From an uncultured Oscillospiraceae bacterium (GTDB taxonomy: Bacteria > Bacillota > Clostridia > Oscillospirales > Oscillospiraceae): 64,000 bases of DNA. Location: assembly GCA_910579595.1 (NCBI GenBank), contig CAJTVM010000004.1, positions 1 through 64,000 of the forward strand. The letters run 5' to 3'. Numbering within the stretch: the first letter of the stretch is position 1; the number at the start of each line of letters is the position of its first letter. Of the stretch, positions 1 to 8,435 are shown in pieces. Made by a program: the position numbers and the translations under genes. The notes below the pieces were generated by a model. It made no database searches and was not told where the DNA came from. It saw nothing but the letters and a program-made list of their open reading frames with translations.

Positions 1-521
1 GCTATCAAGTGGTGCGCGGTCAATTTATGATGCGCCGCGCGGAATGCCCCTGCATCACCATCACAGATCAGAAAATCAGTTTCAATTATGAATGCCAGCG
101 CAAGTTTTTGGATGTGGGATATGTCCAGCTGCTGATCCACCCAGAGCAGCGCAGACTGATTATCCGCCCCTGTGACCCGGACGCGCCGGATTCCTTGCGC
201 TGGGCAAATGGCGGCGGTGAAAAGGAGCGCAGAAACCGAGATATGCGCTGCCACATTTTTGCGGCAAAGCTGTTTGATCTTATGCGATGGGACAGACAGT
301 ATCGCTACAAAATGCTGGGGAAGCCCGCCGTGTACGGGAGCGAAGTGTTATTTCTTTTTAATTTATCAGATTTTGAGTTGTTTGTCACTACCGATTCAAA
401 AAAAAGGCGCTCCTATTTGCCAGAGGATTGGCGGGATTATTTTGGGCCTCCCGTAGAACGGCACGAGGAAGCCTACAAAATCGACCTTGCGGACGGATAT
501 GTGACTACAGACAACGCATAG
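1..521 (+). CDS. Mobile-element-associated hypothetical protein (5' end outside window)
   Basis: The reading frame is open to the left window edge (codons at 3-8 precede the first possible GTG at 9), so this is the C-terminal ~172 residues of a longer protein. It contains a YQVVRGQF segment followed by a compact region rich in aromatic and basic residues, with no membrane segment. From memory, small proteins of this kind precede serine recombinases in mobile elements of gut Clostridia; no biochemical function is known to me. The next gene starts 13 nt downstream after a strong AGGAGG site and begins with a similar FQVVRG segment, so the two look like paralogues in one operon. It appears intact within the window. 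Confidence 0.55.
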   Translation, partial: YQVVRGQFMMRRAECPCITITDQKISFNYECQRKFLDVGYVQLLIHPEQRRLIIRPCDPDAPDSLRWANGGGEKERRNRDMRCHIFAAKLFDLMRWDRQYRYKMLGKPAVYGSEVLFLFNLSDFELFVTTDSKKRRSYLPEDWRDYFGPPVERHEEAYKIDLADGYVTTDNA

Positions 522-534
522 GAGGCATTGTGAT

Positions 535-760
535 ATGGGACAAGCAGATTTTGTAATCGGAGACATCAGCATGGAAGGATTTCAAGTAGTACGAGGCCTC
601 TATTTCAGCCGGATACCGGAACCGTCGCTAAAGTTATGGAATACCGCTATTTCATTCAACGTTCCTGTTTGAATGCGGCGAATTTGGTACATTCCATAAT
701 GGATATTCCCCCACTTTTCAGGTATCCTGTGTGCTCATCAAAGGAGGCGGAACAGTGTGA
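535..760 (+). pseudogene. Broken paralogue of the preceding mobile-element gene
   Basis: An ATG at 535 follows AGGAGGCATTGTGAT and opens a frame whose residues 14-20 read EGFQVVRG, matching YQVVRG in the gene before it. The frame meets TGA at 670-672, after about 45 residues. A different frame (+1) continues through the same stretch to a TGA at 758-760 that overlaps the next start codon. The product is far shorter than its neighbour (about 170 residues), so I read it as a copy with an internal deletion plus a frameshift. It is unlikely to give a functional protein. Confidence 0.5.
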
Positions 761-993
761 CTATATTGAGAATTCGCAATGGAAAGACTATTTTCGATCT
801 ACCCCTACGAGCAACCTTATCACAATGGCGGATATGCGAACGACCTATTCACGGGAGATCATCGAGCTGCTCTACAATTCCTACAGGTATAAACTATCGT
901 TCAGTACCGCCGCGACTATATCGCCATTCTGACAGAACAGGAGCAGACCATCCTCGCATCGGTAATGGACAAGCCGGGTGTAATTCCTTGTAG
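757..993 (+). pseudogene. Serine recombinase N-terminal remnant
   Basis: A GTG at 757 is preceded by AAAGGAGG at ideal distance and overlaps the stop of the upstream gene. The first ~18 residues (TILRIRNGKTIFDLPLR) match what I recall as the usual start of large serine recombinases in gut Clostridia. In an intact gene the catalytic YARVS segment should follow at once. Here the sequence changes abruptly into unrelated low-quality coding in all frames, so the catalytic domain is gone. The rest, up to the sulP gene end at 1053, holds no recognisable gene. It marks the ruined edge of an integrated element. Confidence 0.45.
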
Positions 994-1052
994 GATACAT
1001 GAGTCAATCCCCCCTGCCCTTCCAATGTCTGGCAGGGAAAACCAAGGGCATA

Positions 1053-2690
1053 TTAGCCATCCCCCAGCTCCTCCGCCCGTTCCAGCGCCATATCGATGTT
1101 AGGCAGGAAGTTTTCCCCGCCCACCAGATCAAACATTCCCGACTTGCAGAACACTGCCATGGGCTGTTTGTCCACATGGGAGAACAATACCTGGATATCC
1201 TTGCTTCTGCACTCTGAATACAGCCGCTGCAGGCCGTTCATCGCGGTGATGTCGATGGCTGGGACAGCACGCATCCGAAGGATAAGCACACGCTTCCCGG
1301 TGTTACGCTCAATGTGGGGAATCTTGTCCGCCGCGCCGAAGAACAGCGGGCCGGTGAACTCATAGACCATCACATGGGGCGGTACGGGCTTCATCCGGCC
1401 CTGGTTATCCCCAGTGTCCTCCACATATTCCCACTCCTTGACCTCGGATACATCGGCCATGCGCTTCATAAACAGCAGACAGGCCAGACCAAGCCCCACC
1501 GCAATGGCCACCACCAAATCAAAGATCACCGTGAGCAGAAATGTAACCACCAGAACGGCAATATCGCTCTTGGGAGCGTGCTTGACCTCACCTGCCACGG
1601 TGCGCCAGCCGCTCATGTTATAGGCCACCTGAAACAGGATGGCGGCAATGCAGGGCATGGGGATAAGGGCTGCGTAAGGCATGAGCAGCACCAGAACCAG
1701 CAGCAAAACCACCGCGTGAACCATACCAGCCACTGGGGAACTGCCGCCGTTTTTGATGTTGGCCGCAGTCCGGGCGATGGCCCCAGTGGCGGGGATGCCC
1801 CCGAACAAGGCGGACGCCGCATTGCCCGCACCTTGGGCAATCAGCTCCATGTTAGAGTTGTGGCGGGCGCCGATCATCTCATCGGCCACCACAGCGGACA
1901 GCAGGGATTCAATGGCCGCCAGGATGGCGATGGTGAACGCGTCAGGCAGCACCGCCGCCACCGTCTCATAGGAAAAGGCAGGCAAGGCAAACTGGGGCAG
2001 ATCGCTGGAAATTGTGTACAAGTCGCCAATGGTGTTCACCGGCAGGTCAAAGAACCTTACAGCCCCCGCCGTCACTATCACCGCAATGAGGGAGGCAGGG
2101 ATTTTTTTGAACACCATGGGCCATAAAATCAGGATGGCCAAGGCCAGACAGCCTATCCCCACCGCAGTCAGATTCACCGAGTGAAAAGTGCAGACAACCT
2201 CCTCCAGTTTCTCCATGGTCTCCACCGGGGAATGGGTAAAGGTCAGGCCGAAGAAATCTTTCAGCTGTCCAATGACAATGGTGACGGCAATACCCGCAGT
2301 AAAGCCAGTAGTGATAGTATAGGGGATGAATTTGATCAGGCCGCCCATGCGCAGCAAACCCATCAGGATCAGGATCCCCCCCGCCAAGATAGTGGCCACG
2401 GCCAGGCCTTCCAGACCGCTGCGGGCCACAATGCCCGCCACAATGGTGGCAAACGCTGCGGTTGGCCCCGCAATCTGCACCTTACTGCCGCCCAGGGCGG
2501 AGATCAGGAAGCCCGCCACAATGGCGGTGTAAAGCCCCTGCTCTGGGGAAACCCCGGAGGCCAGGGCCAGCGCGATAGACAGCGGCAGCGCAATGATGGC
2601 CACGATCACACCGGCCACTATATCTTTGACAAGGCTTTCTTTGGAATAGTGCTTCAATGAATGCACCAATTGAGGCGTCAGCTCTCTCAT
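1053..2690 (-). CDS. SulP family inorganic anion transporter with STAS domain
   Basis: This 545-residue membrane protein belongs to the SulP/SLC26 family, which moves sulfate, bicarbonate or related anions across the cytoplasmic membrane. Residues ~20-410 contain about a dozen hydrophobic segments, starting with the family-typical run DIVAGVIVAIIALPLSIALA. Residues ~430-545 form a cytoplasmic STAS domain (VLILRMRAVPAIDITAMNGL). The length fits the family. AAGGAGAG precedes the ATG. The start overlaps by 4 nt the stop of a small upstream frame (see 2687-3010). The transported anion cannot be told from sequence. A weak hairpin at 1014-1041 lies past the stop but lacks a clear U-tract. Confidence 0.93.
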   Translation of the reverse strand: MRELTPQLVHSLKHYSKESLVKDIVAGVIVAIIALPLSIALALASGVSPEQGLYTAIVAGFLISALGGSKVQIAGPTAAFATIVAGIVARSGLEGLAVATILAGGILILMGLLRMGGLIKFIPYTITTGFTAGIAVTIVIGQLKDFFGLTFTHSPVETMEKLEEVVCTFHSVNLTAVGIGCLALAILILWPMVFKKIPASLIAVIVTAGAVRFFDLPVNTIGDLYTISSDLPQFALPAFSYETVAAVLPDAFTIAILAAIESLLSAVVADEMIGARHNSNMELIAQGAGNAASALFGGIPATGAIARTAANIKNGGSSPVAGMVHAVVLLLVLVLLMPYAALIPMPCIAAILFQVAYNMSGWRTVAGEVKHAPKSDIAVLVVTFLLTVIFDLVVAIAVGLGLACLLFMKRMADVSEVKEWEYVEDTGDNQGRMKPVPPHVMVYEFTGPLFFGAADKIPHIERNTGKRVLILRMRAVPAIDITAMNGLQRLYSECRSKDIQVLFSHVDKQPMAVFCKSGMFDLVGGENFLPNIDMALERAEELGDG

Positions 2691-3010
2691 TGTTCTCTCT
2701 CCTTGGTATCAGGTTTTGCAAAACACACCATGCCATCATACTCGTGTAACCGGGAGATTTCAAGTAATTTCGCTATACAGAATTCACAAAAATGGTGTGT
2801 TCCCAGGTGCTGGCACGAACATAACAATACCATTCTGACGCTGTATCCGAAAAAATCAACCGAACCAAGGAGCACTTTATTGCCCAGCAGCGAGCGGAAA
2901 GCACCCACCCCTGCGATACACTTCTGCGTGGGGCAGCGGACGGCGCAAAATTCCCCGCCGGCAGGCGTAAAGGTTTCAAGATGCTGCCCACATGATTTCG
3001 GGGCACGCAT
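2687..3010 (-). CDS. Possible small cysteine-rich protein upstream of sulP
   Basis: A minus-strand frame of about 107 residues (from the ATG at 3010; a GTG at 3061 would extend it) ends in TGA that overlaps the sulP ATG by 4 nt, the arrangement expected of translationally coupled genes. It carries clustered Cys/His residues (CAVRCPTQKC; CSCQHLGTHHFCEFC). Against it: the ribosome site is weak, I recognise no family, and other open frames cover the same DNA. It may be a real small metal-binding protein, or decayed DNA. Nothing else is evident in 2691-3152. Confidence 0.3.
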   Translation of the reverse strand: MRAPKSCGQHLETFTPAGGEFCAVRCPTQKCIAGVGAFRSLLGNKVLLGSVDFFGYSVRMVLLCSCQHLGTHHFCEFCIAKLLEISRLHEYDGMVCFAKPDTKEREQ

Positions 3011-3152
3011 TTTTCCTAATAAATCGAATCCCTCTGCGGGCCGGATGAACACCCAGCCCACAGAGGGAACCTTCTTACATAGTTCAGATCATTGCAAAAA
3101 TCTGTTCCGTGCCCCGCTTGGGCGCGAAACGTTCAACATCATGGCCGCTGCT

Positions 3153-3626
3153 TTACCGCTGGATAGCGACCACCTCATACTCAATGTTCCCGGCAGGGGC
3201 CTCCACCACAGCGATCTCGCCGATGGCTTTGCCCAGCAGGGCCTTGCCAAAGGGGGACTCCTCAGAAATTCGTCCGTTCATAGGATCCGCCTCCTGAGAA
3301 CCAACCACCTGGTAGGTCTCCTCGTCATCAGTAACCACATCCTTCACCGTGATCCGGCTACCCAGGCGCACCGTGTTGGGATCGGTAGCGTGCTCCTCAA
3401 TGACCACGCAGTTGGACAGGATATTTTCCAGCTCCGCAATACGGGAGTAGAGCTTACCCTGCTCATTTTTCGCCTCGTCGTACTCACTGTTCTCCGACAG
3501 ATCACCAAAGGACCGGGCCTCCTTAATCTGGTCGGCCACCTCTTTTTCCCGCACGGTTTTGAGGTAGGTCAACTCACTTTTCAGTTCCTCCATGCGCTCC
3601 GCGCTCAGTTTGTACTCTTTGGCCAT
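3153..3626 (-). CDS. greA: Transcription elongation factor GreA
   Basis: GreA binds RNA polymerase and stimulates cleavage of the nascent transcript to rescue backtracked complexes. The 157-residue length is typical. Residues ~5-75 form the antiparallel coiled coil that enters the secondary channel, with the acidic tip near SFGDLSENSEYDEA. Residues ~80-157 are the FKBP-like domain (GSRITVKDV; GRISEESPFGKALLGKAIGE). A consensus sigma-A promoter lies 75-103 nt upstream of the start. It is a single-gene unit as far as visible, and no clear terminator was found after it. Confidence 0.97.
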   Translation of the reverse strand: MAKEYKLSAERMEELKSELTYLKTVREKEVADQIKEARSFGDLSENSEYDEAKNEQGKLYSRIAELENILSNCVVIEEHATDPNTVRLGSRITVKDVVTDDEETYQVVGSQEADPMNGRISEESPFGKALLGKAIGEIAVVEAPAGNIEYEVVAIQR

Positions 3627-3700
3627 CTTGCTTTCATCCTTTCTCCCGCCCTGACGCCCAAATCGGGGCGGCAGGCGGATTTACACAATGCTTCTATGGA

Positions 3701-3729
3701 ATTATAGATACTTTACCGCCTTTTGTCAA
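3701..3729 (-). promoter_or_regulatory. Sigma-A promoter of greA
   Basis: On the minus strand this reads TTGACA, 17 nt, TATAAT, a perfect consensus, placed upstream of the greA start at 3626. Confidence 0.85.
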
Positions 3730-3807
3730 GGGGGGCGGCGCACATCCCTGCGATACATTCCAATTTTTGGGCCGCTCACTTTCCGTTGGGATATTCTCCA
3801 AAAAAGA

Positions 3808-3836
3808 TTGTATTTTGTTTCAAAATATTGTAGAAT
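3808..3836 (+). promoter_or_regulatory. Probable promoter of the nucleoside kinase gene
   Basis: TTGTAT, 17 nt, TAGAAT, about 70 nt upstream of the ATG at 3906. The 3627-3905 interval is otherwise a divergent intergenic region shared with the greA promoter. Confidence 0.5.
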
Positions 3837-3905
3837 AAAGGGGGGACACATGGGAAACCCTTCCCCAGCAAAACAACATGACCATGATTTTGAGGAGGCC
3901 ATTCT

Positions 3906-5576
3906 ATGGAAGAAAAGAGAATGCTGAATGTCACCGTGGACGGCGTGGAGTACGCCTATCCCTGTGGGACGCCCTACCGGACCATCGCGGCGGATTTCCA
4001 GGAGAAGTTTCCCTGCGACATCCTGCTAGTCAACCGGGACGGGAAACTGTGTGAACTCCACAAGGTTTTAGATCGGGACTGCTCCCTGAAAATGGTCACC
4101 GCTCAGGATGTCCCCGGGATTCAGACCTATGAGCGCAGCGCGCTTTTCCTGATGCTGAAGGCGTTCTACGATGTGGCGGGCCGGGAAAACGTGGAGCACA
4201 TTTCCGTAAACTACTCCCTCAGCCGCGCCCTTTTTTTTCGCACCCAGGGCAGCTTTACCCTAAATCAGGCCCTGCTGGACCGGGTGGAGAAACGGATGCG
4301 GGAACTGTCCGCCCAGGCGCTGCCCATCGAAAAGAGATCCATCAACACCGATGACGCCATAGAGCTGTTCCACAAGGAGGGGCTGATCCACAAAGCCAAG
4401 CTGCTCAGCTTCCGCATCAGCTCCCACGTCAACGTCTACTCCCTGGACGGCTTTGTGGACTACTTCTACGGTTACATGGTGCCGGACACTGGCTACATCC
4501 GCTGCTTCGCGCTGGAACTGTTTGAGGACGGCTTTGTCCTGCGCCTGCCCACCCTAAAAAACCCCAACCAGCTGGGGGCGTTCAAGCCCTCCATGAAGGT
4601 GTTCCAGGCGTTGTCGGAGTCCACCCAGCGCGCCGAGTCGCTCAACTCCTCCAACGTGGCGGATCTGAACACCATTATCTCTCAGGGGCAGGCCACGCCG
4701 CTGATTTTGGCCTATGAGGCTATGATGGAAAAGAAGATCGGCGACATCGCCTCCGAGATCGCATCCCGGAAGGAGGTCCGCTTCGTCATGATTGCGGGGC
4801 CCTCCTCCTCCGGCAAAACCACCTTCTCCCACCGGCTGTCCACCCAGCTGCGGGCCTGCGGCCTTCATCCCCACCCCATCGCCACCGACAACTATTTCTT
4901 AAACCGGGACAGGACCCCCCGGGACGAAAACGGCAACTACGACTTCGAGGGCCTGGGGGCCATGGACGTGAAACAGTTCAACCAGGACATGGTGCGTCTG
5001 CTCAATGGCGAGACGGTGGAGATGCCCACCTATAACTTCAAGAAGGGCGCGCGGGAATATAACGGCAACTTCCTCACCCTGAAGGAGGGGGATGTGCTGG
5101 TCATCGAGGGCATCCACTGCCTCAACGACCAATTCACCTACGCCCTGCCCAAGGAGAGCAAGTACCGCATTTACATCAGCTGCCTCACCACCCTGAACAT
5201 TGACGACCACAACCGCATCCCCACTACCGACGCCCGCCTGCTGCGGCGCATTGAGCGGGATGCCCGCACCCGGGGCTACAGCGCCCAGGCCACCATCAAA
5301 ATGTGGCCCTCCGTCCGCCGGGGAGAGGAAAACAACATCTTCCCCTTCCAGGACAGCGCGGACATGGTGTTTAACTCGTCCCTGATCTATGAAACAGCCC
5401 TGCTCAAGCCCTACGTGCAGCCCCTGCTTTTCGGCGTCCCCCGGGACAGCGAGGAGTACATCGAGGCCAAGCGCCTGCTGAAATTCCTGAATTACTTCCT
5501 CCCCATCCCCGCGGACAATATTCCCAAAACATCCCTGACACGGGAGTTTATCGGCGGCGGCTGCTACCATGTCTAA
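3906..5576 (+). CDS. TGS-domain uridine kinase-like nucleoside kinase
   Basis: The 556-residue protein joins an N-terminal TGS/threonyl-tRNA-synthetase-editing-like region (residues ~1-240) to a C-terminal uridine kinase/phosphoribulokinase-fold domain. The P-loop GPSSSGKTT is near residue 297, and a DFEGLGAMD segment and a VIEGIHCLND segment follow as in uridine kinases. This composite family is widespread in Clostridia and is usually annotated as nucleoside kinase; its physiological substrate is not settled. GAGGAGG lies 9 nt before the ATG, which fixes the start. It is transcribed divergently from greA and appears to be a single gene. Confidence 0.88.
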   Translation: MEEKRMLNVTVDGVEYAYPCGTPYRTIAADFQEKFPCDILLVNRDGKLCELHKVLDRDCSLKMVTAQDVPGIQTYERSALFLMLKAFYDVAGRENVEHISVNYSLSRALFFRTQGSFTLNQALLDRVEKRMRELSAQALPIEKRSINTDDAIELFHKEGLIHKAKLLSFRISSHVNVYSLDGFVDYFYGYMVPDTGYIRCFALELFEDGFVLRLPTLKNPNQLGAFKPSMKVFQALSESTQRAESLNSSNVADLNTIISQGQATPLILAYEAMMEKKIGDIASEIASRKEVRFVMIAGPSSSGKTTFSHRLSTQLRACGLHPHPIATDNYFLNRDRTPRDENGNYDFEGLGAMDVKQFNQDMVRLLNGETVEMPTYNFKKGAREYNGNFLTLKEGDVLVIEGIHCLNDQFTYALPKESKYRIYISCLTTLNIDDHNRIPTTDARLLRRIERDARTRGYSAQATIKMWPSVRRGEENNIFPFQDSADMVFNSSLIYETALLKPYVQPLLFGVPRDSEEYIEAKRLLKFLNYFLPIPADNIPKTSLTREFIGGGCYHV

Positions 5577-5590
5577 TTTTGTCTTTTCAG

Positions 5591-5619
5591 TAGACACGGC
5601 AGGTGGTTTGTGCTATACT
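5591..5619 (+). promoter_or_regulatory. Probable promoter of the hemerythrin/receiver gene
   Basis: TAGACA, 17 nt, TATACT, followed by an ~90-nt leader before the ATG at 5708. Confidence 0.6.
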
Positions 5620-5707
5620 CAAAAAAGTTGAGCTGCTAATCGCGTCAACGGTTTCGACGTGACCACCAGTAAAAAATGCGCTTGGCTGTGTCAAAGGGGG
5701 AGTTCAT

Positions 5708-7075
5708 ATGGAAGGTCAATTTGAGTGGCGGGACGAGTTCAACATAGGAGTGGACATTATCGATAGGGAACACAGGCAGCTTTTCAAGATCATTGACAAG
5801 CTGTTCCACTTCAAAGAGGAAGAAAAGGACAACCAATGGATTTGCCAGGAAGGGATCAAATACTTTAAGGGCCACACGCTTCAGCATTTCGCGGACGAGG
5901 AGGCTTATATGCGCTCCATTGGGCTGGGCGGGCTTGAGCGCCATAGGAATATCCATAAGGACTTCCGGGAAATAACCCTCCCGGCTTTGGAGGCAGAGCT
6001 GCTCCAGACCAACTATTCCACCGATGCCATGGAACATTTCCTGGGTGTGTGCGCCGGATGGCTGATCGGTCACACCCTAACGGAGGACATGGCTATCCGG
6101 GTAGACGGCGCCAGTACCTGGGAAAACCTCCTGCCCAACGAGGAAATCGCGGCCATGAAAAAAGTTATCACCCACTTGGTGTTCGATATGTTCCACCTGG
6201 AGGCGCAAGCCATCAGCGATGTCTACAGCGGAGAAAAGTTCGGCAGCGGAGTCTACTACCGGCTGGCCTACGGCAGGCCCCAGGACGAAAAAAGACTGGA
6301 AGTCCTGATGGTTTTCGAGGAAAAGCTGCTGATCAACACAGTGGGACAGGTGATGGGCCTCCAGACCAACAGGCTGAACGCCATGCTCACCAACACCGCC
6401 CGGTACACGGCGCGGCAGTTTGTCAGCCGCATTATAGAGCTTTTCCCGGACTTCCGATCTTTTGAACTGAAAACGGAAAATCTGCTATCCTATGACCAGT
6501 TTCAGCGGGTGTTTAAACGGGAAAAACCCCAGATCAGCCTGCTGTTCAATACCGGCGGGGCAGGTTACTTCTCCTTCTCTGTCATTGCCCCCCATCTGCT
6601 GGAGGAAGGAATCGGAACGCCCATTGACCCCGAAAACGCCATGACAGAGGTGGAGGACTACCTGAAACGGCGGGAACAGCAGGACAAGGACAAAGACAAA
6701 CCCACCATCCTGGTGGTGGATGACTCCGCTACCATCCGGCAGGCCATGAAAAACCTGCTGGAAACGGATTACGAGATCCTGTTGGCGGAATCTGGGGTGG
6801 CAGCCATCCGGGCTATTACGCTGAATCGGCCGGATTTGATCCTATTGGACTATGAAATGCCGGTGTGCGACGGCAGCCAGACGCTGTCTATGCTCCGCTC
6901 GGAGGAATCCTTTGCGGACATCCCGGTCTTTTTCCTCACCGGCCGGGACGACCCAATTGTTGTGCGGAAACTGCTGTCGTTGAAGCCTGCGGGCTACCTG
7001 CTGAAATACCTAAAGCCGGAGGAGATCAAGCAAAAGATCGACATCTTTGTCACAACAAAGCTCAACGCAGGCTAA
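5708..7075 (+). CDS. Bacteriohemerythrin - CheX-like - receiver domain protein
   Basis: Three parts are visible in 455 residues. Residues ~5-130 are a hemerythrin four-helix domain with the expected ligands (H in DREHRQLF, HTLQHFADEE, HRNIHKDF, GHTLTED), implying a di-iron site that binds oxygen or senses redox state. Residues ~150-310 resemble CheX/CheC-like phosphatase folds, though only loosely. Residues ~331-455 are a receiver domain with DD near the start, the phospho-acceptor D in LILLDYEMP, T in FFLTGRD and K in KPAG. No DNA-binding output is present. GGGGG lies 8-9 nt before the ATG. A terminator follows at 7107-7145. Inference: an oxygen-responsive signalling protein; no chemotaxis genes are in the window. 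Confidence 0.85.
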   Translation: MEGQFEWRDEFNIGVDIIDREHRQLFKIIDKLFHFKEEEKDNQWICQEGIKYFKGHTLQHFADEEAYMRSIGLGGLERHRNIHKDFREITLPALEAELLQTNYSTDAMEHFLGVCAGWLIGHTLTEDMAIRVDGASTWENLLPNEEIAAMKKVITHLVFDMFHLEAQAISDVYSGEKFGSGVYYRLAYGRPQDEKRLEVLMVFEEKLLINTVGQVMGLQTNRLNAMLTNTARYTARQFVSRIIELFPDFRSFELKTENLLSYDQFQRVFKREKPQISLLFNTGGAGYFSFSVIAPHLLEEGIGTPIDPENAMTEVEDYLKRREQQDKDKDKPTILVVDDSATIRQAMKNLLETDYEILLAESGVAAIRAITLNRPDLILLDYEMPVCDGSQTLSMLRSEESFADIPVFFLTGRDDPIVVRKLLSLKPAGYLLKYLKPEEIKQKIDIFVTTKLNAG

Positions 7076-7106
7076 CCCAGCCGCACAGCATCTACATCAG
7101 TTTAAA

Positions 7107-7145
7107 AACCGGCAGCCGCAATGGTGCGGCTGCCGGTTCTTTTAT
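7107..7145. terminator. Bidirectional terminator
   Basis: A 14-bp GC-rich stem (AACCGGCAGCCGCA and its complement, 4-nt loop) followed by CTTTTATTTTT on the plus strand. It sits between two convergent genes. Confidence 0.85.
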
Positions 7146-8323
7146 TTTTCCTTCGGCATGGCGGCAAGCCCTAACAACAGCACAACCGGAAATAACGCCG
7201 CCGCCAGAATCCCTGCCCTCAGCCCACCGCCCGCAACGCCGGCAGCAAACCCCACCAGCCCCGGTCCAGCGGAGCACCCCAGATCCCCGGCCAGCGCCAG
7301 CAGCGCGTACATTGCCGTCCCACCAGCAGGCAGGGCCTTGGCCGCCATGCTGAACGTACCAGGCCAGAAAATGCCCACCGAGAAACCACACAGGGCACAG
7401 CCAACCAACCCCAGCACCGGGTGGGGCGCGAACACCGCCAGCAAATAACAGCCGGTGCACAGCACCGCGCAGGCCGCCATCGCCTTTTTCATGGGGACGC
7501 GATCGCTGAATTTGCCGTACAGCGCCCGGGATGTGCCCATGCACAGGGCAAAGCAGCACGGCCCCGCCAGATCCCCCGCCGTCTTGGATAGGTGGAGGGC
7601 CGACTCAGCAAAGGCAGAAGCCCACTGGCTCATGCCCTGCTCGCTGGCCCCAGCGCATACCATCAGTAGCGCAATGAACCAGAACAGCCGGGATCGCAAC
7701 AACCCACCCGGAGTAGACTGCTCCTGCTCCGGCGCGATGGGGTAAATGGGCACCTGGGTGAAATATACCAGATTCAAAAGGGGCACCACAGCCCACAGCA
7801 AGGCCAGGATCCGCCAGTTTTCAATGCCGACCAGGGCAAAAAAAACTGTGGACAGCACCACCACCGCCAAATGCCCCCAGCAATAGAAGGAATGGAGGAG
7901 GCTCATCGCCGCCTCTTTTTTCTGGGTGGGGCACGCCTCCACAATGGGGCTGATGAGCACCTCTATGATGCCGCCTCCAACAGCGTACAGGGCCGCTGCC
8001 AGCAAAAGCCCCCCAAAGGCGCTGCCCAGCAGGGCAGGAAACACCGTCAGCCCTGCAATGCCCGCCGCCGCAAAACCATGGGCGGCCAGGACGCTGGCCC
8101 GATAGCCTACCTTGTCAATCACCTTGGCGGACAGCAGATCCACACACAGCTGGATGGCAAAGTTCACCGTTGAGATCAGGGCAATCTGCTCCAGCTCCAG
8201 ACCGAAGCTGGCGGAAAAGGTGAGGAACAGCAGGGGAGCGAAGTTATTGACAATGGCCTGGACAATATAACCCATGTAACAGGCATAAATGGTATGGGTG
8301 TAGCTGGTACGGATGGATTTCAT
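7142..8323 (-). CDS. MFS transporter
   Basis: A 393-residue major facilitator with about 12 hydrophobic segments. The N-terminal half contains the usual loop 2-3 signature in degenerate form (DLLSAKVIDKVGYR) and the C-terminal half the equivalent ALYGKFSDRVPMKKA. The frame is open further upstream, but AAGGAG lies 9 nt before the ATG at 8323 (MKSIRTSY), which fixes the start; the upstream extension is antisense-like and proline/arginine rich. Overall it resembles sugar-type or fucose-permease-type MFS proteins. The substrate is unknown. It lies downstream of the PBP gene on the same strand but after a terminator. Confidence 0.85.
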   Translation of the reverse strand: MKSIRTSYTHTIYACYMGYIVQAIVNNFAPLLFLTFSASFGLELEQIALISTVNFAIQLCVDLLSAKVIDKVGYRASVLAAHGFAAAGIAGLTVFPALLGSAFGGLLLAAALYAVGGGIIEVLISPIVEACPTQKKEAAMSLLHSFYCWGHLAVVVLSTVFFALVGIENWRILALLWAVVPLLNLVYFTQVPIYPIAPEQEQSTPGGLLRSRLFWFIALLMVCAGASEQGMSQWASAFAESALHLSKTAGDLAGPCCFALCMGTSRALYGKFSDRVPMKKAMAACAVLCTGCYLLAVFAPHPVLGLVGCALCGFSVGIFWPGTFSMAAKALPAGGTAMYALLALAGDLGCSAGPGLVGFAAGVAGGGLRAGILAAALFPVVLLLGLAAMPKEK

Positions 8324-8360
8324 GTAGGCTTGCTCCTTTTTATCTGCATTCATCAGGGGC

Positions 8361-8397
8361 GAAAAGGAAGCGGTGTGACCGAAGCCACGCCGCTTCC
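8361..8397 (-). terminator. Terminator of the PBP gene
   Basis: Minus-strand GGAAGCGG pairs with CCGCTTCC across a 16-nt loop and is followed by TTTTCG. Confidence 0.6.
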
Positions 8398-8435
8398 TAA
8401 AGCATTGGCCCGCAGGCCAGGAACAGCTCCCGCAG

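Noticed and set aside
1314..2126. Long plus-strand open frame opposite sulP
   Set aside because: It is the antisense shadow of a well-supported membrane-protein gene, His/Gln/Arg rich with no recognisable domain.
2661..3707. 348-codon plus-strand frame across the sulP-greA interval
   Set aside because: It lies antisense to greA and has no ribosome site or family features. GreA is certain, and the frame covers its promoter.
5620..5707. Riboswitch in the leader of the hemerythrin gene
   Set aside because: The short inverted segments did not match the conserved cores of c-di-GMP or other riboswitches that I know.
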